Shown piece after piece: positions 8,759 through 17,664 of a DNA stretch of 64,000 bases (position 1 is its first letter; every line of letters begins with the position of its first letter). The translations under genes were made by a program, and so were the position numbers. Where the stretch lies: positions 1 through 64,000 of the forward strand of contig CABUBB010000004.1 of assembly GCA_902489745.1 (NCBI GenBank), written 5' to 3'. Under the pieces are notes generated by a model that was not told where the DNA came from, searched no databases, and saw nothing but the letters and a program-made list of their open reading frames with translations. The DNA comes from Metaruminococcus_A sp003150405 (GTDB taxonomy: Bacteria; Bacillota; Clostridia; Oscillospirales; Ruminococcaceae).

Positions 8759-10963
8759 ATGGCAAAACGAAACAAAAAACATTCCGACATGGTTGATATT
8801 AGCTCCCACAGCAGTGGGCGCAAAAAGAAAAAAGCAACGTCAAAAGGGGCAAGAAGGGTAAAAAAAATTCTTTTGACCTTTGGCAAGGTGCTTGCCAGCT
8901 TTATTTTGATTTTGGCCATTACCGGCAGCATTGTCATTACCGCGCTGACGGTTTACGTCATGAAATTTGTTGAGCCGGATACCAGCATTAATATTAAAAA
9001 TCCGGAGCTTGGGTACACGACCACCTTGGTTGCCACCGACGCGGACGGCAATGAGAGCGTGATTGCATCTCTGCACAACCGCACGATTCGCGAATGGGTG
9101 GATTTAGGCCAGATTCCGGAACATGTACGCCAGGCCTTTGTCGCCGCAGAGGACAAGCGTTTTTACGACCACGACGGCGTTGACTGGAAGCGTACTTTTG
9201 CCGCATTTGCAAACCTGTTCCTGCACTTTTACAGTACAAAACAGGGTGGTTCCACTATAACACAGCAGCTGATTAAAAATATCACCGGCAACGACGATGT
9301 AAGTATTACCCGAAAATTCACCGAGATCTTCCAGGCTGTCAATCTGGAAAAGGTTTACTCCAAGGATCAAATTCTGGAAAGTTATTTAAACATTATCCCA
9401 CTGGACCAGTCCATACATGGGATACAAGCGGCCGCCAAATATTATTTTGGCAAGGACGTTTCCCAGCTTGACGTTGTAGAAGGTGCTGCGCTTGCCGCAA
9501 TGGTCCGGGCGCCGCGTACGTACAATCCCATTCTTCATCCGGAAGAAAATAAAGAGCGGCGGAATGCCTACGTGCTTCAGGCTATGTACGAAGAAGGATA
9601 CATTACCGCTGAAGAATTTGAGACCTATAAAAACACCGAACTGAAAACTGCGATTGATCCGCAGCTTCCGGAGACCGAAACCACCCAATACAACAGCTGG
9701 TTTGTTGACGCCGTCATCGAAGAAGTGATTGACGACCTTGTAAACATCAAGGGGTGGGAGCGCGACTATGCTTCGGATAAGGTCATGAGCGGCGGCCTTA
9801 AAATTTACACCACTCAGGACCCGGAAATGCAGAGCATTCTGGAAGCCAAGTATCTTGACGCCGCTACCTTTGGTGATACCAATCTTTCGGCAGAAAATCG
9901 TGCTCAATCTGCAATGGTAATTATGGATTACAATGGGCAGATCAAAGCTTTGGTCGGCGGACGTGGTGAAAAGGAAGGAAACCGGCTTTTTAACTGCGCC
10001 ACCATGGCGGTACGCCGCCCGGGTTCAGCTATTAAACCGCTCTCCATTTACAGCCCGGCGGTTGAAAGCAACCTGATTCATTACTCCAGCATGATGGAGG
10101 ATAGCCCGTTCCCCACCATTATTGACGGTGTTCAGCGCAACGACTGGCCGCAGAACTACGACCACAAATATTGGGGCAACATTTTAATGCCGGATGCGGT
10201 ACGCCGTTCCTTCAACACCATTCCGGTCAAACTAGCGAACCAGCTTTCGCCGCAGACCTGCTACAATTTTCTGACCCAGAAGCTCGGCTTCACGACGCTG
10301 GTCGGCACTCCGGATGAAAACGGCGGCACCGATATTGCGCTTTCGCCGATGGCGCTTGGTTCGCTTTACAAAGGCATGACGCTGGACGAGCTTACCGCTG
10401 CTTACCAAATTTTTGGGAGTCAGGGCGTTTATACGGAGCAGCACACCTACACCAAAATTGTTGACAATGAAGGCAACGTCATTTTGGAAAAAGAGCCGAA
10501 GGTCACCCGTGCACTTTCTCCGGAAAGCGCTACTATTATGAACAAGCTGCTGCAAAATGTTGTGGAGGTTTCCGGCTCCACCGGTACCGCAGCACGGCTC
10601 GGCAATATGACAGTTGTGGGCAAAACCGGTACCGCGACCAATGACGACGGCTATACCACCGACCTTGCATTTGTAGGCTGTACGCCGTATTACGTGGCCG
10701 GTATTTGGCTTGGCAACGAGGACAGTTCTCCGCTTGCCGTTCGGACCAACTACACTGGCAGTTACTCGCCGCCTTCTATTTGGAAGCGGATTATGACCGA
10801 GGTCTTTCAGGGATATGAGGCCAAGCAGTTCGAACTTTCGGGCGATGTGATTGAAAAGGCATATTGTGCAGAAACTGGGATGCTGGCTAAAGAGAGCTGT
10901 CCGGAGAAGAAAACGGGCTACTATAAATCCGATAATGTACCGGATTACTGTACCACCCATTGA
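8759..10963 (+). CDS. Class A penicillin-binding protein (transglycosylase/transpeptidase)
   Basis: A 734-aa bifunctional peptidoglycan synthase of the PBP1A type. A lysine-rich cytoplasmic tail is followed by one membrane helix (about 38-66) and a GT51 glycosyltransferase domain with catalytic Glu131 in EDKRFYDHDG and GGSTITQQLIKN. The transpeptidase domain has the active-site Ser423-x-x-Lys426 (SAIK), Ser484-Phe-Asn486 and Lys622-Thr-Gly. I start at the ATG at 8759 behind AAGGAGG; an in-frame ATG at 8687 has no ribosome-binding site. It is transcribed from the promoter at 8600. Confidence 0.94.
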   Translation: MAKRNKKHSDMVDISSHSSGRKKKKATSKGARRVKKILLTFGKVLASFILILAITGSIVITALTVYVMKFVEPDTSINIKNPELGYTTTLVATDADGNESVIASLHNRTIREWVDLGQIPEHVRQAFVAAEDKRFYDHDGVDWKRTFAAFANLFLHFYSTKQGGSTITQQLIKNITGNDDVSITRKFTEIFQAVNLEKVYSKDQILESYLNIIPLDQSIHGIQAAAKYYFGKDVSQLDVVEGAALAAMVRAPRTYNPILHPEENKERRNAYVLQAMYEEGYITAEEFETYKNTELKTAIDPQLPETETTQYNSWFVDAVIEEVIDDLVNIKGWERDYASDKVMSGGLKIYTTQDPEMQSILEAKYLDAATFGDTNLSAENRAQSAMVIMDYNGQIKALVGGRGEKEGNRLFNCATMAVRRPGSAIKPLSIYSPAVESNLIHYSSMMEDSPFPTIIDGVQRNDWPQNYDHKYWGNILMPDAVRRSFNTIPVKLANQLSPQTCYNFLTQKLGFTTLVGTPDENGGTDIALSPMALGSLYKGMTLDELTAAYQIFGSQGVYTEQHTYTKIVDNEGNVILEKEPKVTRALSPESATIMNKLLQNVVEVSGSTGTAARLGNMTVVGKTGTATNDDGYTTDLAFVGCTPYYVAGIWLGNEDSSPLAVRTNYTGSYSPPSIWKRIMTEVFQGYEAKQFELSGDVIEKAYCAETGMLAKESCPEKKTGYYKSDNVPDYCTTH

Positions 10964-11046
10964 CCAAAACGACATCAAATCGAAATCCATTTATTCCCCC
11001 GTTTTCCGTATTTGCGTGAAACACGGGGGAATTTTCGAGGTATTCC

Positions 11047-12411
11047 ATGACCATACCAGTAAAAAAGAACGAACAGTACACCGTTGCCATTGAAAATACA
11101 ACGGTGGAGGGCCAAGGTGTTTGCAAAATAAACGGCTTTGTTGTATTTGTACCGCAAACTGCAGCGGGCGACATTTGCGACATACGTATTGTCAAGGTAT
11201 TGAAAAGCCACGGGTACGGTATTGTCACTGCGCTGCGGGATATTTCGCCCGACCGCACCAATGCAGACTGCCCAGTTTACCGTCAATGCGGCGGATGCTG
11301 CTTCCGCCATCTTCATTATAGGGCAGAGCTTCGCATTAAGGAACAGGCGGTGCGGGATGCATTTATCCGGTTAGGCGGAATTGAAGCTCCCTGCGAGCCG
11401 ATTCTGCCAAGCCCCTCTATAAAAGAATACCGCAATAAGGCGCAGTACCCGGTTGGAACTGACACCGAGGGGCGCATGATTTATGGCTTTTATGCAAACC
11501 GCAGTCACCGGCTGATCCCCTGTCAGGACTGCTCTCTTCAGCCGGAGCTTTTTTCTAAAATTGCAGCGGACGTATGCGGGCTTTGTGATGAGTATGGCAT
11601 TAAAGCTTATGATGAAGAACAGCGGCACGGTATCCTGCGCCATATTTACCTGCGGATGGGAGAGATAAGCGGCGAAGTAATGCTTTGCCTAGTTGCTGCC
11701 TGTGCAGCCGATCCCTTTTGGCAGATTGCAGCGGAACTTGCGGCGCGGTATCCCGCCTTGCAGAGTATTGTATTAAACATCAATGCTCGGACAGATAATG
11801 TCATTCTGGGTGAAAAAAACATCCTGCTTTTTGGCAAGCCTGCCATTCGAGATGAGCTTTGCGGGCTTGTATTTGAGCTCTCCCCTCTCTCCTTTTACCA
11901 GGTAAACCGTGCTCAGACCGAACGCCTTTATCGGCTTGCAGCCGATTACGCCGGTTTGACCGGAGCAGAAACGGTGATTGATCTCTACTGCGGGGTTGGA
12001 ACCATTGGGCTTTCGATGGCTGCCCGGGCGAAGCGAATCATTGGGGTTGAAGTGGTGGCAAGTGCCGTTGACAATGCACGGGAAAATGCAGTGCGAAACG
12101 GCATTGCCAACGCGGAATTTATTTGCGCAGACGCCAAACAGGCCACACGAAAGCTAAACGAACAGGGGATCCGCCCGGACGTTGTGCTGCTTGATCCGCC
12201 GCGTAAGGGATGTGATACTGCCGTGGTACAGGATGTAGCTGCAATGGCACCACAGAGGATTGTCATGATCTCCTGCAATCCCGCCACGGCTGCGCGCGAC
12301 TGCGCCTTATTTGAGCAGCAGGGCTACCGGGTACTGAACTACCGCCCTGTGGACATGTTTCCGCGTACCAGGCACGTAGAGACCTGTGTCCTTTTGGGTA
12401 GAAAAAAATAA
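11047..12411 (+). CDS. 23S rRNA (uracil-5)-methyltransferase, RlmD/RlmCD family
   Basis: A 454-aa RNA m5U methyltransferase. An N-terminal TRAM RNA-binding domain (about 1-65) is followed by a cysteine cluster (DCPVYRQCGGCCFRHL) typical of the Fe-S binding site of the RumA family, and a SAM domain with DLYCGVGTIGLS. The catalytic region shows LDPPRKGCD and the nucleophile loop ISCNPATAARD. Firmicutes often carry two or more paralogues (RlmCD, TrmFO-independent homologues), so the exact uridine target is not decided. It lies 84 bp behind the penicillin-binding protein gene. Confidence 0.92.
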   Translation: MTIPVKKNEQYTVAIENTTVEGQGVCKINGFVVFVPQTAAGDICDIRIVKVLKSHGYGIVTALRDISPDRTNADCPVYRQCGGCCFRHLHYRAELRIKEQAVRDAFIRLGGIEAPCEPILPSPSIKEYRNKAQYPVGTDTEGRMIYGFYANRSHRLIPCQDCSLQPELFSKIAADVCGLCDEYGIKAYDEEQRHGILRHIYLRMGEISGEVMLCLVAACAADPFWQIAAELAARYPALQSIVLNINARTDNVILGEKNILLFGKPAIRDELCGLVFELSPLSFYQVNRAQTERLYRLAADYAGLTGAETVIDLYCGVGTIGLSMAARAKRIIGVEVVASAVDNARENAVRNGIANAEFICADAKQATRKLNEQGIRPDVVLLDPPRKGCDTAVVQDVAAMAPQRIVMISCNPATAARDCALFEQQGYRVLNYRPVDMFPRTRHVETCVLLGRKK

Positions 12412-12764
12412 AGGAGAAAGGATACCTTATACCCTAACGATGATATAAAGAGGTCTGCGCCCTTTTGAACAGGAAGGCGTGGGCAAATGAGGATTTCCTC
12501 CCCCAATGGCAGGCGGAGGCACAGCAGCGGCTTTCGCCCGAGCGAAGCAAGCTGACATAAACTTTGGGTACACTGTGAGAGACGATTTTCGGGCTGATGG
12601 ATATTGCAGCGAGATGGTGGTGCCATTGATTCGGAGAACATAGCAGGAAATGGCTCGATTTCTTATATCATGCGGACAGAAGTTTTTTACTATACAGATA
12701 ATAGAGCGGCGCTCACGAAACGCCGTCCAGGATGCGGTATATAAATATTCAGGAGGGACCTGTG
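12412..12764. other. Intergenic stretch without recognisable gene
   Basis: About 350 bp between the rRNA methyltransferase and the HD protein. Short open frames exist on both strands but none has a ribosome-binding site with a recognisable product. I see no clear promoter; only the AGGAGGG ribosome-binding site of the next gene (12751-12757) stands out. Confidence 0.5.
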
Positions 12765-13349
12765 GTGAACGGCGACGAAAAACAAACCGAAAAACTGAAA
12801 AAACGGATTGTGTTTCTTCAGGAGCTGGAGCGGCTAAAACAGGTGACACGTTCCGCCTGGACATCCAGTGGGCGTCAGGAGAGCACAGCAGAGCATTCCT
12901 GGAGGCTTGCTCTGTTTGCCGGGCTGATGATGGACGACTTTCCGGAATTGGATGGCCGCAGAGTGCTTCTGCTGGCCCTGATCCACGATGTTGGCGAGCT
13001 TTATACCGGGGATATTCCCGCAGTGGAACGGCCTGATCCCGACCAAAAATACAGACAGGAGCTGGAGGCCGCACAAAAGGTCTTTTCCCTGCTGGGGGAG
13101 CCGCAGCAAAGCGCCCTGATGGCACTTTGGCAGGAGTACGAAACCGGCGCTTCACCGGAAGCACGGCTGGTAAAAGCGTTGGATAAGGCGGAAACGATTA
13201 TCCAGCACAACCAAGGGAAAAATCCGCCGGACTTTGACTACGCATTTAACCTGGGTTATGGGCGGAAGTATTTTCAGGAACAGTCCATATTAGCTGAACT
13301 GCGCGTGCTCATTGATTCGGATACCAAACGCCACTTGAAGCGGCAGTGA
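12765..13349 (+). CDS. HD-domain phosphohydrolase (YfbR/HDDC2-like)
   Basis: A 194-aa HD-superfamily metal-dependent phosphohydrolase resembling 5'-deoxynucleotidases of the YfbR/HDDC2 group, which dephosphorylate dNMPs. Metal ligands are visible as His in AEHSW, His-Asp in LIHDVGELYTGDI and a later Asp in KALDKAE. The start is taken as the second of two adjacent GTG codons (12762 or 12765), which gives the better distance from AGGAGGG. Substrate is inferred from the family only. Confidence 0.8.
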   Translation: MNGDEKQTEKLKKRIVFLQELERLKQVTRSAWTSSGRQESTAEHSWRLALFAGLMMDDFPELDGRRVLLLALIHDVGELYTGDIPAVERPDPDQKYRQELEAAQKVFSLLGEPQQSALMALWQEYETGASPEARLVKALDKAETIIQHNQGKNPPDFDYAFNLGYGRKYFQEQSILAELRVLIDSDTKRHLKRQ

Positions 13350-13638
13350 ATAAGGCTGTCAATCCTTTTCGGCAAGATTCCATCTACAACTTGCCGGTGA
13401 ACAATAAGGCAGAAAGCTCTGAGCTGGGCAACCTTCCTGCGTACACCTGAACCGATACGGCTTGGACCGCCTGAGGGGACGAGAATTCCGGATATATTGC
13501 ACCGTAAACGTTCTGATTTCACAAGTCTCCCTTGCCCCAAAGTGCGCTACACCTTATAGTAAGCTACAGGGCAGTACATCCAGCCACCGTCATGAAGGGT
13601 GAAAAACGGTTGTCCAATTATACTACGTTCGTAATAAA
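13350..13638. other. Intergenic stretch, nothing recognised
   Basis: About 290 bp between the HD gene and the terminator of nth. No open frame with a ribosome-binding site and no structured RNA that I can identify. Confidence 0.5.
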
Positions 13639-13639
13639 T

Positions 13640-13673
13640 AAAAAGCCGGAAGAGTGCCTCTTCCGGCTTTTTG
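13640..13673. terminator. Bidirectional terminator downstream of nth
   Basis: A perfect stem AAAAAGCCGGAAGAG/CTCTTCCGGCTTTTT with a three-base loop, flanked by A and T runs. It can stop nth (minus) and any plus-strand transcript. Confidence 0.88.
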
Positions 13674-13683
13674 CAGTTCCGTG

Positions 13684-14322
13684 TTAATCCTTCTTTTTGA
13701 GCCTCTGCTTACAGAAGGCTTTGCATTCACAGATATCGCACTGAGGAGAGCGCGCCTTGCAGACTTCCCGCCCGAACAGAACCAGACGGTGGCAGAAATC
13801 GTTGGATTCGGTTGGATCCAGAATCTTGCGAAGGTCACATTCCACCTTATAGGGCTCGGTGTTGTCGGTTAAACCCATTCGTCCGCAGATACGGATGCAG
13901 TGGGTATCGGTAACAACTGCGGGCTTGCCGAAGATATCGCCCAGCATCAGGTTGGCAGTTTTACGCCCAATTCCGGAAAGGGTGGTCAGCTCCTCAATGG
14001 TCTGCGGCATTTCGTAGTGGAAGGTATCCCGCAGCTGCTGGCACATTTTTACAATGTCTTTGGCTTTGGTCTTATACAGACCACAGGGACAGACATACCG
14101 CTCAATATCAGCAACGTCAGCGTCTGCAAAAGAATCAATGGTTGGGTAAGCGGCAAACAGATCCTTGGTGACGATGTTGACGCGCGCGTCGGTACACTGT
14201 GCCGACAGCCGCGTGGAGATAAGCAGCTCATGCGGCTTGCGGTATTCCAGCGAACAGCGCGCTTCCGGGTAGCGCTTTTTCAAGGTCTCGACCGCAAGGG
14301 CGGCACGCTCTTTTTTGGTCAT
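13684..14322 (-). CDS. nth: Endonuclease III (base-excision repair)
   Basis: A 212-aa DNA glycosylase/AP lyase that removes oxidised pyrimidines. The helix-hairpin-helix is LTTLSGIGRKTANLML, with the catalytic lysine in GRKTAN; the catalytic Asp lies in VVTDTHCIRI. The C-terminal 4Fe-4S cluster ligands are intact: C-x6-C-x2-C-x5-C in CKARSPQCDICECKAFC. I start at the ATG at 14322 (MTKKERAAL) behind AAGGAA; a longer frame to 14364 would run into the upstream terminator hairpin. Confidence 0.96.
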   Translation of the reverse strand: MTKKERAALAVETLKKRYPEARCSLEYRKPHELLISTRLSAQCTDARVNIVTKDLFAAYPTIDSFADADVADIERYVCPCGLYKTKAKDIVKMCQQLRDTFHYEMPQTIEELTTLSGIGRKTANLMLGDIFGKPAVVTDTHCIRICGRMGLTDNTEPYKVECDLRKILDPTESNDFCHRLVLFGREVCKARSPQCDICECKAFCKQRLKKKD

Positions 14323-14337
14323 ACGATTTGTTCCTTT

Positions 14338-14378
14338 CCAAAAAACGCCGGCGCGGAAACCCACGCCGGCGTTTTTTC
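14338..14378. terminator. Terminator between ispH-S1 and nth
   Basis: AAAAAACGCCGGCG and CGCCGGCGTTTTTT form a long stem immediately after the ispH-S1 stop codon and 16 bp before the nth start. It should end the cmk operon transcript. Confidence 0.85.
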
Positions 14379-14387
14379 GTTGTAAAA

Positions 14388-16385
14388 TTACTCTTCGTCT
14401 GAGGTAACCTCTACGCCTTCAATATCGGCAACAGTGGTTTCATCCGCATTTTCAGCAGCCTGCTTTTCCTCCTCCAGTGCACGCATAGAGAGGGAAACAC
14501 GTTTTGCATCAAAGTCAATATCGGTAATCTTTACTTCGACCTCCTGGCCGACTGCAAGGACATCTGACACCTTATTGACGCGCTCGGTGGAAATTTGGGA
14601 AATGTGGATTAAGCCGTCAATTCCCGGGATAACCTGTGCAAATGCACCATACTGGGTAAGGGATACAATCTTGACCGGTACCACCATACCAGCGCTGTAA
14701 TTATTTTTGAGGATTTCCCAAGGATTGTCCTCACTCTTTTTGTAGCCCAGAGAGATCTTTTTGTTCTCCGGGTCGAGATCTTTGACATAAACGTCAACGG
14801 TGTCACCGACGCTGACAATTTCAGACGGATGTTTGATACGGCCCCAGGAGAGCTCGGTAATGTGGATCATACCATCAACGCCGCCCAAATCCACAAACGC
14901 ACCATAGCTGGTGAGGGACTTGACGGTGCCGGTGTAATGCTGGCCGATTTCGACCGTCTTCCAGAACTCTTCCCGTTTCGCCTCTTTCTCCTCGCGGAGC
15001 ACAGCACGAACCGAACCGATTGCACGGCGGCGGCCTTCATTGATTTCAAGGATTTTAAAACGAACGGTTGTTTTGAGCAGGGTCTTAAGGTCTTCCACAC
15101 GGGAGTCGCTGACCTGGGAAGCCGGAACAAACAGCTTGACATTGTTTGCAAGAACCAGCACGCCGCCGCGGACTACGTCCACAACAACACCTTCCAGAAC
15201 GCTGCCCTCTTCGTACGCTTTTACAATCTCCTCAAAGCCGGCTTCGGAATCACAGCGGCGTTTGGAGAGCATTGCAGTGCCTTCCTGATCGTTAACCTTC
15301 ATGACGATGAGTTCAAGCTCGTCGCCCTTTTTCACAAGGTCTTCCACTTTTGCGGTCGGATCATCGGTAAGCTCGTCAATGGGTATGTAACCAGACTGTT
15401 TTGCACCAACATCTATCTGAATTTCATTCGGTGAAATTGCAGTAACAACGCCTTTAACTCTCTTTCCCGCATATAATTTTTCGCCCAGGGACTGCTCCAA
15501 AAGCTCCTCAAAGCTCACTTCTTCGTCCTGAGTTTTCATGGTCTCACTCATTGTGTTTAGTACCTCCTTAATTATATAAGCCGGTGTGGATGCGCCGGCG
15601 GTGACACCGACCCGGCCAGCACGGCATAAAGCCTCCCGGTCTAACTCCACATCGGTTTCTATCAAAACAGTATCGCAGTAACGGCTGCAGATTTCCTTGA
15701 GCTTCAAGGTATTGGAACTATCCCTGCCGCCGATGACCACCATATAGTCCGACTGCCCAGCCAAAGCAACCGCTTCTTGCTGGCGCCTACTCGTCGCATT
15801 ACATATTGTATCAAAAATTCGAAGATTTGTATAGTAGTTTTTTGCACTTTTCGTGCAAGATTCCCATAATTTTTGCTGAAATGTCGTCTGCGAGACCATA
15901 ATCAGCGGAATATTCTGCTGTTCCGGGTGGTTTTTCATAATCTCCTGGAGCGCTTCCAGGTCTTTAAAAAGAAAGACTGGCCCTTTTGCATGGCCTGCAA
16001 TCCCTTTAACCTCCGGGTGCTCCGGGTCCCCTGCAATCAGCACCGGGTATCCCTGTTCCGAATATTCTGAAACGATTTTATGAATTTTTGCCACAAAGGG
16101 GCAGGTGGCATCCTCATAGGGCAGGCGGTGCATATCCAGATAATCATATACCTGCCGGGCGACACCGTGTGAACGGACCACCAATGTTTCTCCCGGCTCC
16201 AATTCCTCCGGCGAGGAAACAATGCGCACGCCCTGACGCTCTAAATCAGCTACAACCTGAGGATTATGGATGATAGGCCCCAGTGTACAGACTCGTTTTC
16301 CCTCTTTAACCAGCCGGTAAACTAGCTGGATGGCGCGATCCACCCCAAAACAGAACCCGGCGGTTTTAGCAACGGTAATACTCAT
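14388..16385 (-). CDS. ispH: IspH-ribosomal protein S1 fusion (HMBPP reductase + four S1 domains)
   Basis: A 665-aa fusion. Residues 1-280 are 4-hydroxy-3-methylbut-2-enyl diphosphate reductase, the last enzyme of the MEP isoprenoid pathway, with its three Fe-S cysteines in GFCFGVDRA (Cys12), DATCPFVAK and ICNATSRRQ. From about 300 to 645 there are four S1 RNA-binding domains (beginning near KGVVTAISP, EGVVVDVVR, TGTVKSLTSYGAF and VPVKIVSLTQYGAF), like ribosomal protein S1. This fusion is known in Clostridia and is not an assembly fault: the frame is continuous. The start overlaps the plsC stop (ATGA). Confidence 0.95.
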   Translation of the reverse strand: MSITVAKTAGFCFGVDRAIQLVYRLVKEGKRVCTLGPIIHNPQVVADLERQGVRIVSSPEELEPGETLVVRSHGVARQVYDYLDMHRLPYEDATCPFVAKIHKIVSEYSEQGYPVLIAGDPEHPEVKGIAGHAKGPVFLFKDLEALQEIMKNHPEQQNIPLIMVSQTTFQQKLWESCTKSAKNYYTNLRIFDTICNATSRRQQEAVALAGQSDYMVVIGGRDSSNTLKLKEICSRYCDTVLIETDVELDREALCRAGRVGVTAGASTPAYIIKEVLNTMSETMKTQDEEVSFEELLEQSLGEKLYAGKRVKGVVTAISPNEIQIDVGAKQSGYIPIDELTDDPTAKVEDLVKKGDELELIVMKVNDQEGTAMLSKRRCDSEAGFEEIVKAYEEGSVLEGVVVDVVRGGVLVLANNVKLFVPASQVSDSRVEDLKTLLKTTVRFKILEINEGRRRAIGSVRAVLREEKEAKREEFWKTVEIGQHYTGTVKSLTSYGAFVDLGGVDGMIHITELSWGRIKHPSEIVSVGDTVDVYVKDLDPENKKISLGYKKSEDNPWEILKNNYSAGMVVPVKIVSLTQYGAFAQVIPGIDGLIHISQISTERVNKVSDVLAVGQEVEVKITDIDFDAKRVSLSMRALEEEKQAAENADETTVADIEGVEVTSDEE

Positions 16386-16978
16386 CGGCCGGCCTCCAGC
16401 AATGCGGAAACCTGCTGCGACAATACCTCGCGCGCTGCCTTCAGGCTGTGCTTATCCAGCGAATCCAGATGAAGCTCTTCACAGGAAATGGGCTTTCCGA
16501 AGCGGACAGTTACCCGCCTGCGGAACCGCAGCTTGCCCTTGAAATCAATGCAGGCGGGCACAATGCTGCCCTGCGACTGCGCCGCAATGACCACCGCGCC
16601 GGATTTGAACTTGAGCAGTTCCCCGGTTTTGGAACGGGTGCCCTCCGGGAACATAGTCATTACCTTGCCGTCCTTGATGGTCTGGATGGCAAAGTCCACT
16701 GCGCCGGTGTCCCCTTTGCCGCGCGCCACCGGAAAAGCGCCGAGCTTTTTGATGATTGGCCCCAGCACCTTTACCCGAAACAACTCTTCCTTTGCCATAA
16801 AGTTGAGCTGCCGCTTGACCCGCAGCGCGAGGAAAACCGGGTCCAGATAACTGCGATGGTTGGAACAGAGCACAAAGCCGCCGTCCTTTGGAAGATTTTC
16901 AAGGCCCTCCACTTTATAATTGAAAGCGATATACAAAAATGCCGTACAGACGTGACGCGCAAACTGATAAAAGCTCAT
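16382..16978 (-). CDS. plsC: 1-acyl-sn-glycerol-3-phosphate acyltransferase
   Basis: A 198-aa membrane-associated acyltransferase that makes phosphatidic acid from lysophosphatidic acid. The catalytic NHRSYLD (H-x4-D) and the substrate-binding MFPEGTRSKTG are intact, with a hydrophobic N-terminal helix. The start and stop both overlap neighbours by 4 nt (ATGA), so it is coupled to cmk upstream and ispH-S1 downstream, an order common in Clostridia. Confidence 0.93.
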   Translation of the reverse strand: MSFYQFARHVCTAFLYIAFNYKVEGLENLPKDGGFVLCSNHRSYLDPVFLALRVKRQLNFMAKEELFRVKVLGPIIKKLGAFPVARGKGDTGAVDFAIQTIKDGKVMTMFPEGTRSKTGELLKFKSGAVVIAAQSQGSIVPACIDFKGKLRFRRRVTVRFGKPISCEELHLDSLDKHSLKAAREVLSQQVSALLEAGR

Positions 16979-17664
16979 GCGGACGGCTCCTCTCCGAGTT
17001 GTTTCAAACGTCCGCGAATCAATTCTTCGACGCGGGCGATTGATGCCTCCAGGCTTTCGCCGGTGGTATCAATGAGTTGTGCGTCATCCGCCTGTTTGAG
17101 CGGCGCAATAGCGCGGTGGGAGTCGTTGTAATCCCGCTCCTTGATCTCCGCGAGGAGTTTGTTATAATCCACAGGGGTTCCCGCTTCCTCAAGCTGTTTG
17201 TACCGGCGCGCGGCGCGATCCTCCGCCGATGCGGTGAGGAAAATTTTAATCTGCGCATTCGGCAGGACGACGGTACCGATATCCCGGCCATCCATGATGA
17301 CATTGTTTTCTTGGGCGAGGTTCTGCTGTAAGGCGAACAGAAATTCCCGCACGACGGGTATGGCGGAAACATGGGATGCCGCCATGGAAGCCTCTGGATA
17401 ACGAATTTGCACCGAGACATCCTCCCCGTTGACAAAGACCCGCTGTTCCCCGCCGACAAATTTCAAGGAAAGCGAAATTTCTGGCAGCAGAGCCGTAACC
17501 GCCTCTGCGTCCTGCGTATTTGTCTGGTGGGAAAGCGCATACCAGCCTATAGCGCGGTAAAGCGCGCCGGTATCCACATAAACATACTGGAGCTTAGCGG
17601 CCACTGCCTTGGCAATGGTGCTCTTTCCGGCTCCTGCCGGTCCGTCAATCGCTACTGCAATCAT
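16975..17664 (-). CDS. cmk: Cytidylate kinase
   Basis: A 229-aa NMP kinase converting CMP/dCMP to the diphosphates. The P-loop is GPAGAGKST (8-16), followed by the CMP-binding YVDTGALYRAIGW and DGRDIGTVVLPNA and the lid with RAARR. It overlaps the flavoprotein gene upstream and plsC downstream by 4 nt each. Confidence 0.96.
   Translation of the reverse strand: MIAVAIDGPAGAGKSTIAKAVAAKLQYVYVDTGALYRAIGWYALSHQTNTQDAEAVTALLPEISLSLKFVGGEQRVFVNGEDVSVQIRYPEASMAASHVSAIPVVREFLFALQQNLAQENNVIMDGRDIGTVVLPNAQIKIFLTASAEDRAARRYKQLEEAGTPVDYNKLLAEIKERDYNDSHRAIAPLKQADDAQLIDTTGESLEASIARVEELIRGRLKQLGEEPSA

Noticed and set aside
12412..12764. Minus-strand open frames in the gap before the HD gene.
   Set aside because: They extend into the opposite strand of a real gene and have no start signals or recognisable domains.
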